Source: Chloroflexota bacterium (GTDB lineage: Bacteria > Chloroflexota > Anaerolineae > Anaerolineales > Anaerolineaceae). Taken from it: a DNA stretch of 7,242 nt. A model generated the notes under the pieces. The model had not been told where the DNA came from, did no database searches, and worked only from the letters and a program-made list of their open reading frames with translations. How positions within the stretch are numbered: the stretch's first letter is position 1; each line of letters begins with the position of its first letter. The position numbers were made by a program, and so were the translations under genes. Below, one piece after another: positions 4,385 to 7,242 of this stretch. The stretch is from positions 1 to 7,242 of the forward strand of contig JAJUJY010000194.1 of NCBI GenBank assembly GCA_029265085.1. Direction: 5' to 3'.

Positions 4385-6436
4385 ATGGTAGAAACTACAA
4401 TTTCTGATCAACCCAATCAAAATTTTTCTTCGGGGTGGTTAAACCGCAAGTTTTTCGGTGGATTAACTCCGGCAATCCTCTTTCTGGTTGCCATCACCTT
4501 GCTATCCGCGATACTGCACCTGGTCAACCTCCAGGCGATTGGTGATGCAAACACCTACTACACCGCAGCCGTAAAAAGCATGCTGCAATCCTGGCAAAAT
4601 TTTTTCTTTGTCTCTGCTGAACCGGGCGGCTCCGTGACTGTGGACAAGCCGCCCTTAGGATTATGGATTGAGGCTGCCTTTGCCTATGTTTTCGGGGTTA
4701 GCGGTGTGGTTGTATCTATGCCCAATATCCTGGCAGGGATTTTCAGTGTTCCACTGCTGTATCACCTTATAAAAAAATACCTGGGCGAGGCAGCCGGTTT
4801 AATCGCCGGATTGGTTTGGGCAGTAACGCCTGTGGTTGTAGCGGTTGACCGCAATAACACCATGGACGGTATGTTAGTCTTTACCCTGTTGTTAGCTGCC
4901 TGGGCTTTCATCAAAGCAGCGGAAACCAGCCGTCTGCGCTTCCTACTCCTGGGGGCAATCCTGGTTGGGCTTGGCTTCAACATCAAAATGCTGCAAGCCT
5001 TTCTACCGCTCCCCGCCTTTTATGCGTTGTATTTCTTTGGTGCAAAAACCGGTTGGGGTAAGAAAATTCTTCATTTGGCTGCTGCAACAATCGTATTGCT
5101 AGTTGTTTCGCTTGCCTGGGTAGTCATTGTGGACAGCATCCCTGCAGACCAAAGGCCATATATTGGCTCCAGCACCGATAATACAGTAATGGAGTTGATT
5201 ATTGGGCATAATGGCTTAAATCGTCTCTTTGGTGAACAGCGCGGGGCTGCACCAGGCGGCCAGATGCCAGCCATGCCCCAGCAGAATAATTTCCAACCAC
5301 CCGCAGGAGATCTTGCCAGCAGGCCAAACGGAATGATACCGCCTGATAATCAGGCTTTTCCTGGTGACGGAAATAGTAATCCGGGCGGCCAGGGAGCTTT
5401 CTCCAACGAAATTGGCCAAAGCGGCATGTTCCGTTTCTTCCAACCGCCGCTGGCCAAAGAAATGAGCTGGCTGCTGCCGCTGGCCTTATTTGGTTTGCTT
5501 TTGGCAATCGTACAACAAAAACCGCGTCTGCCATTGATTTCGAATAATCATCTTGCGATCGTTTTGTGGGGCGGTTGGTTATTGACCTGCCTGATCTTTT
5601 TCAGTATGGCGGAATTCTTCCATGCGTACTATATGATTATGCTGGCACCCGCACTGGGAGCATGTATTGGACTTGGCTGGCAAGCATACCGGAAGCTGTA
5701 TGATCATGCTCCGCTGGTCGCTACGGTATTGCTCTTATTGGGTGGATTACTCACGCTGGTATTCCAAATCTTCCTGGCTTTAAATTACACAATACTCACC
5801 TGGTGGATCTTTCTTCCTGCAGGGTTCTATGCTGCAAGCGGATTGATTTTGCTGGCCTCCGTCCTTAAGACAAATATTTCCGAAAAGATCAACCAGATAT
5901 TTCGAATGTTCGCGCTAGCCGCATTATTCATCATTCCATTCGCCTGGACTTTGATGACAGTTGTCGATGAAGCCCCCAATGTCAGCCTGCCAGCCGCCTA
6001 CAGCGGGCAGGGGATGGCCAAAAGGTTTACACCAGGCAACAGGGAGCCAGGCCAAAGTGATCAGACCCTGCTTAACTACCTGGAAGCCAACACACAAGAC
6101 ACAAAATATCTTGTGGCTGTACCTAACGCCATGAGCGGTTCGAACCTGGTTCTGGAAACTGGCCGCCCGGTTCTGTATATAGGCGGTTTCACTGGTAGTG
6201 ATCCAGTAGTCAGCACCACCGATTTGCAAGAGATGGTGAACAACAACGAACTGCGCTATATTCTCTATCAAGGCGGGGTGCGCGGCGGCGGACAGGAAAT
6301 CAGCAGCTGGATTAATTCAGCCTGTCAGGCAGTGACAAACCTCAATACCGGTGATCAACAGCTCGGGATCAATGCCAATACACGGCAGCCTGGAGAAATG
6401 ATGAATACGCTTTATCAATGCAATCCGCAATCATAA
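4385..6436 (+). CDS. YkcB-like GT-C glycosyltransferase (PMT/ArnT superfamily)
   Basis: This complete 683-residue polytopic protein resembles the YkcA/YkcB-type putative mannosyltransferases. Enzymes of this fold transfer a sugar from a polyprenyl-phosphate carrier to an acceptor on the outer face of the membrane. Helix 1 (about 28-48) is followed by the first external loop with G-D-A-N-T-Y-Y (D54, candidate catalytic acid) and V-T-V-D-K-P-P (84-90). Further motifs are D155-R-N-N-T-M-D161, N-I-K-M-L-Q-A-F-L, and D-S-I-P-A-D-Q-R-P-Y-I-G-S-S before an external loop. That loop has a low-complexity insert (about 285-345, rich in Gly, Pro, Gln, Asn). More helices follow, then a soluble C-terminal domain (about 535-683) with Y-I-G-G-F-T-G-S-D-P and R-Y-I-L-Y-Q-G-G. 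The ATG at 4385 has AGGA 8 nt upstream. Sugar and acceptor (wall polymer, lipid or protein) are unknown. It is divergent from the two-component genes and probably under their control. Confidence 0.9.
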   Translation: MVETTISDQPNQNFSSGWLNRKFFGGLTPAILFLVAITLLSAILHLVNLQAIGDANTYYTAAVKSMLQSWQNFFFVSAEPGGSVTVDKPPLGLWIEAAFAYVFGVSGVVVSMPNILAGIFSVPLLYHLIKKYLGEAAGLIAGLVWAVTPVVVAVDRNNTMDGMLVFTLLLAAWAFIKAAETSRLRFLLLGAILVGLGFNIKMLQAFLPLPAFYALYFFGAKTGWGKKILHLAAATIVLLVVSLAWVVIVDSIPADQRPYIGSSTDNTVMELIIGHNGLNRLFGEQRGAAPGGQMPAMPQQNNFQPPAGDLASRPNGMIPPDNQAFPGDGNSNPGGQGAFSNEIGQSGMFRFFQPPLAKEMSWLLPLALFGLLLAIVQQKPRLPLISNNHLAIVLWGGWLLTCLIFFSMAEFFHAYYMIMLAPALGACIGLGWQAYRKLYDHAPLVATVLLLLGGLLTLVFQIFLALNYTILTWWIFLPAGFYAASGLILLASVLKTNISEKINQIFRMFALAALFIIPFAWTLMTVVDEAPNVSLPAAYSGQGMAKRFTPGNREPGQSDQTLLNYLEANTQDTKYLVAVPNAMSGSNLVLETGRPVLYIGGFTGSDPVVSTTDLQEMVNNNELRYILYQGGVRGGGQEISSWINSACQAVTNLNTGDQQLGINANTRQPGEMMNTLYQCNPQS

Positions 6437-6455
6437 TTCACTGGTTCTAAATGAT

Positions 6456-6494
6456 AAAAGCAGGCTGACAAACCACTTTGTCAACCTGCTTTTT
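6456..6494. terminator. Rho-independent terminator, bidirectional
   Basis: A strong hairpin lies 19 nt after the glycosyltransferase stop. AAAAGCAGG-C-TGACAAA (6456-6472) pairs with TTTGTCA-A-CCTGCTTTT (6477-6493) through one C/A mismatch, with loop CCAC. The plus strand ends in TTTTT (6490-6494) and the minus strand in TTTT, so it can end both the glycosyltransferase transcript and the convergent operon whose last gene stops at 6543. Confidence 0.92.
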
Positions 6495-6542
6495 GTTCCT
6501 TTACCAGCCAGCGTGCAAACGGTGGCGAACAATTTTGCCCGG

Positions 6543-6974
6543 CTACTTCAGTAGATTCTCCACCCGTAATTTCCCAAAGTAGGCAATCAACCAGTACGCA
6601 ACGATAATAACTGCTGGCCCTAACGCAGCGGGTAAAATTGTGTTGGTCCAATTTTCTTTTGTCGGCAGACCGTGAATCAATGCCGAGGGAATGGAAATAA
6701 GCGCCACCAGGCCAATATAAATCAGCAGCAGCCATTTCCACGAAATCACCGGCAGGATGCCGCTTAGATACAGCCGGGCTGCCCAATAAATCAGCATAGA
6801 TGCCACTACGATAAAAGTGAAACTTCCGTAATATGAAGGATCTTGTTTAAGAATATATCGTTTATAGGCAATCATTAGCACCAAGGCAATTTGGGTTAGC
6901 ATCAAAAGGTAAAACGATATACGCCCATTCAAAAGGTCAGTGCGTTCATCCAAAAGGAAAAATCCCTGTTTCAT
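6543..6974 (-). CDS. Small four-helix membrane protein, partner of Xre-type regulator
   Basis: This 143-residue protein has a short cytoplasmic N-terminus containing L-D-E-R (8-11). Four hydrophobic segments follow, at about 19-37, 51-72, 79-98 and 112-133, and the basic C-terminus suggests both ends face the cytoplasm. The D-E-R start resembles small uncharacterised membrane proteins that are commonly encoded next to short Xre-type regulators. I cannot assign a family or function with confidence. It starts 3 nt after the stop of the regulator gene, with GGAG located inside the end of that gene, so the pair is an operon. The common arrangement suggests the regulator controls the membrane protein, but nothing in the sequence shows what the protein does. 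Confidence 0.78.
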   Translation of the reverse strand: MKQGFFLLDERTDLLNGRISFYLLMLTQIALVLMIAYKRYILKQDPSYYGSFTFIVVASMLIYWAARLYLSGILPVISWKWLLLIYIGLVALISIPSALIHGLPTKENWTNTILPAALGPAVIIVAYWLIAYFGKLRVENLLK

Positions 6975-6977
6975 TGT

Positions 6978-7193
6978 TTATTTTTCTCCTCGAATCCAAA
7001 AAAGATCATCCAGCCGTTTATGAGTGATTTGAGCAATCATCAGGCAGAGTTTTAAAGTTGGGTTATATTTTCCAGCTTCGATCAAACCGATGGTTTGACG
7101 GGTAACTCCCACCTTATCAGCCAGTTCTTCCTGAGTCAGCCCACATTCCACGCGCGCAAGTTTAACTCGATTATCAAATTCAATCTCTTGCAT
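6978..7193 (-). CDS. Small Xre-family HTH transcriptional regulator (YozG-like size)
   Basis: The protein has 71 residues, almost entirely a single Cro/C1-type helix-turn-helix. N-R-V-K-L-A-R-V-E-C-G-L-T-Q-E-E-L-A-D-K-V-G-V-T-R-Q-T-I (8-35) is followed by I-E-A-G-K-Y-N-P-T-L-K-L (38-49) and the end L-D-D-L-F-W (61-66). The T-R-Q-T-I helix is the DNA-reading one. There is no sensor domain, which is normal for this short subfamily. The ATG at 7193 is preceded on its strand by AAAGGGG at proper spacing. It is the first gene of a two-gene operon with the membrane protein. Only 49 nt upstream are in the window. A weak -10-like TACTAT (7218-7213) is seen but no convincing -35, so the promoter is not called. 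Confidence 0.92.
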   Translation of the reverse strand: MQEIEFDNRVKLARVECGLTQEELADKVGVTRQTIGLIEAGKYNPTLKLCLMIAQITHKRLDDLFWIRGEK

Positions 7194-7242
7194 CCTTTTC
7201 CCCTTTCATCGAATAGTAAATCTTCACACATTCACTCACCCC

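Noticed and set aside
5199..5534. Open frame of 111 codons antisense to the glycosyltransferase
   Set aside because: It covers the low-complexity loop region of a well-supported gene. Its translation has no family features and it has no ribosome binding site context, so it is a shadow frame.
7201..7242. Promoter upstream of the Xre-type regulator, and GTGAA direct repeats on the minus strand
   Set aside because: Only a weak -10-like hexamer is visible, with no -35. The repeats are short and cut off by the window end.

Overview
The window is 7.2 kb of ordinary chromosomal DNA at moderate GC, densely coding. It holds one partial and eight complete genes, and no rRNA, tRNA, insertion sequence, phage gene or CRISPR array that I can see. 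The gene families point to a bacterium with a Gram-positive-like or Chloroflexota-type envelope. The main clues are a YkcB-like polytopic glycosyltransferase, an OmpR/BaeS-type two-component system, a DUF1003 protein and an HTH_34-type winged-helix regulator paired with a small membrane protein. Anaerolineae-like Chloroflexota is my best guess, at low confidence.

Layout. (1) 1-992, plus strand: the C-terminal end of a GNAT acetyltransferase, then a DUF1003 membrane protein whose start overlaps the acetyltransferase stop. (2) 1004-1040: a hairpin terminator between convergent units. (3) 1062-2103, minus strand: a promoter with a candidate operator, a polytopic membrane protein of unknown function, and a winged-helix regulator. 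(4) 2166-4246, minus strand: a response regulator and a sensor histidine kinase, overlapping by 4 nt. (5) 4247-4384: a divergent regulatory region. (6) 4385-6436, plus strand: a 683-aa YkcB-like GT-C glycosyltransferase. (7) 6456-6494: a second hairpin terminator between convergent units. (8) 6543-7193, minus strand: a small Xre-type regulator followed by a four-helix membrane protein.

The most interesting element is the divergent region. Two near-identical 21-bp arms (20/21 match) face away from each other. Each contains two hexamers 11 bp apart, the spacing expected of an OmpR/PhoB-family response-regulator site. Each arm occupies the -35 position of an outward promoter, with a good -10 hexamer at exactly the same distance (9 nt) from the arm on both sides. 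This predicts that the response regulator activates its own operon and the glycosyltransferase together, so the kinase, regulator and glycosyltransferase form one cell-envelope response module. The two smaller regulator plus membrane-protein pairs look like self-contained units, each probably controlled by its own regulator.
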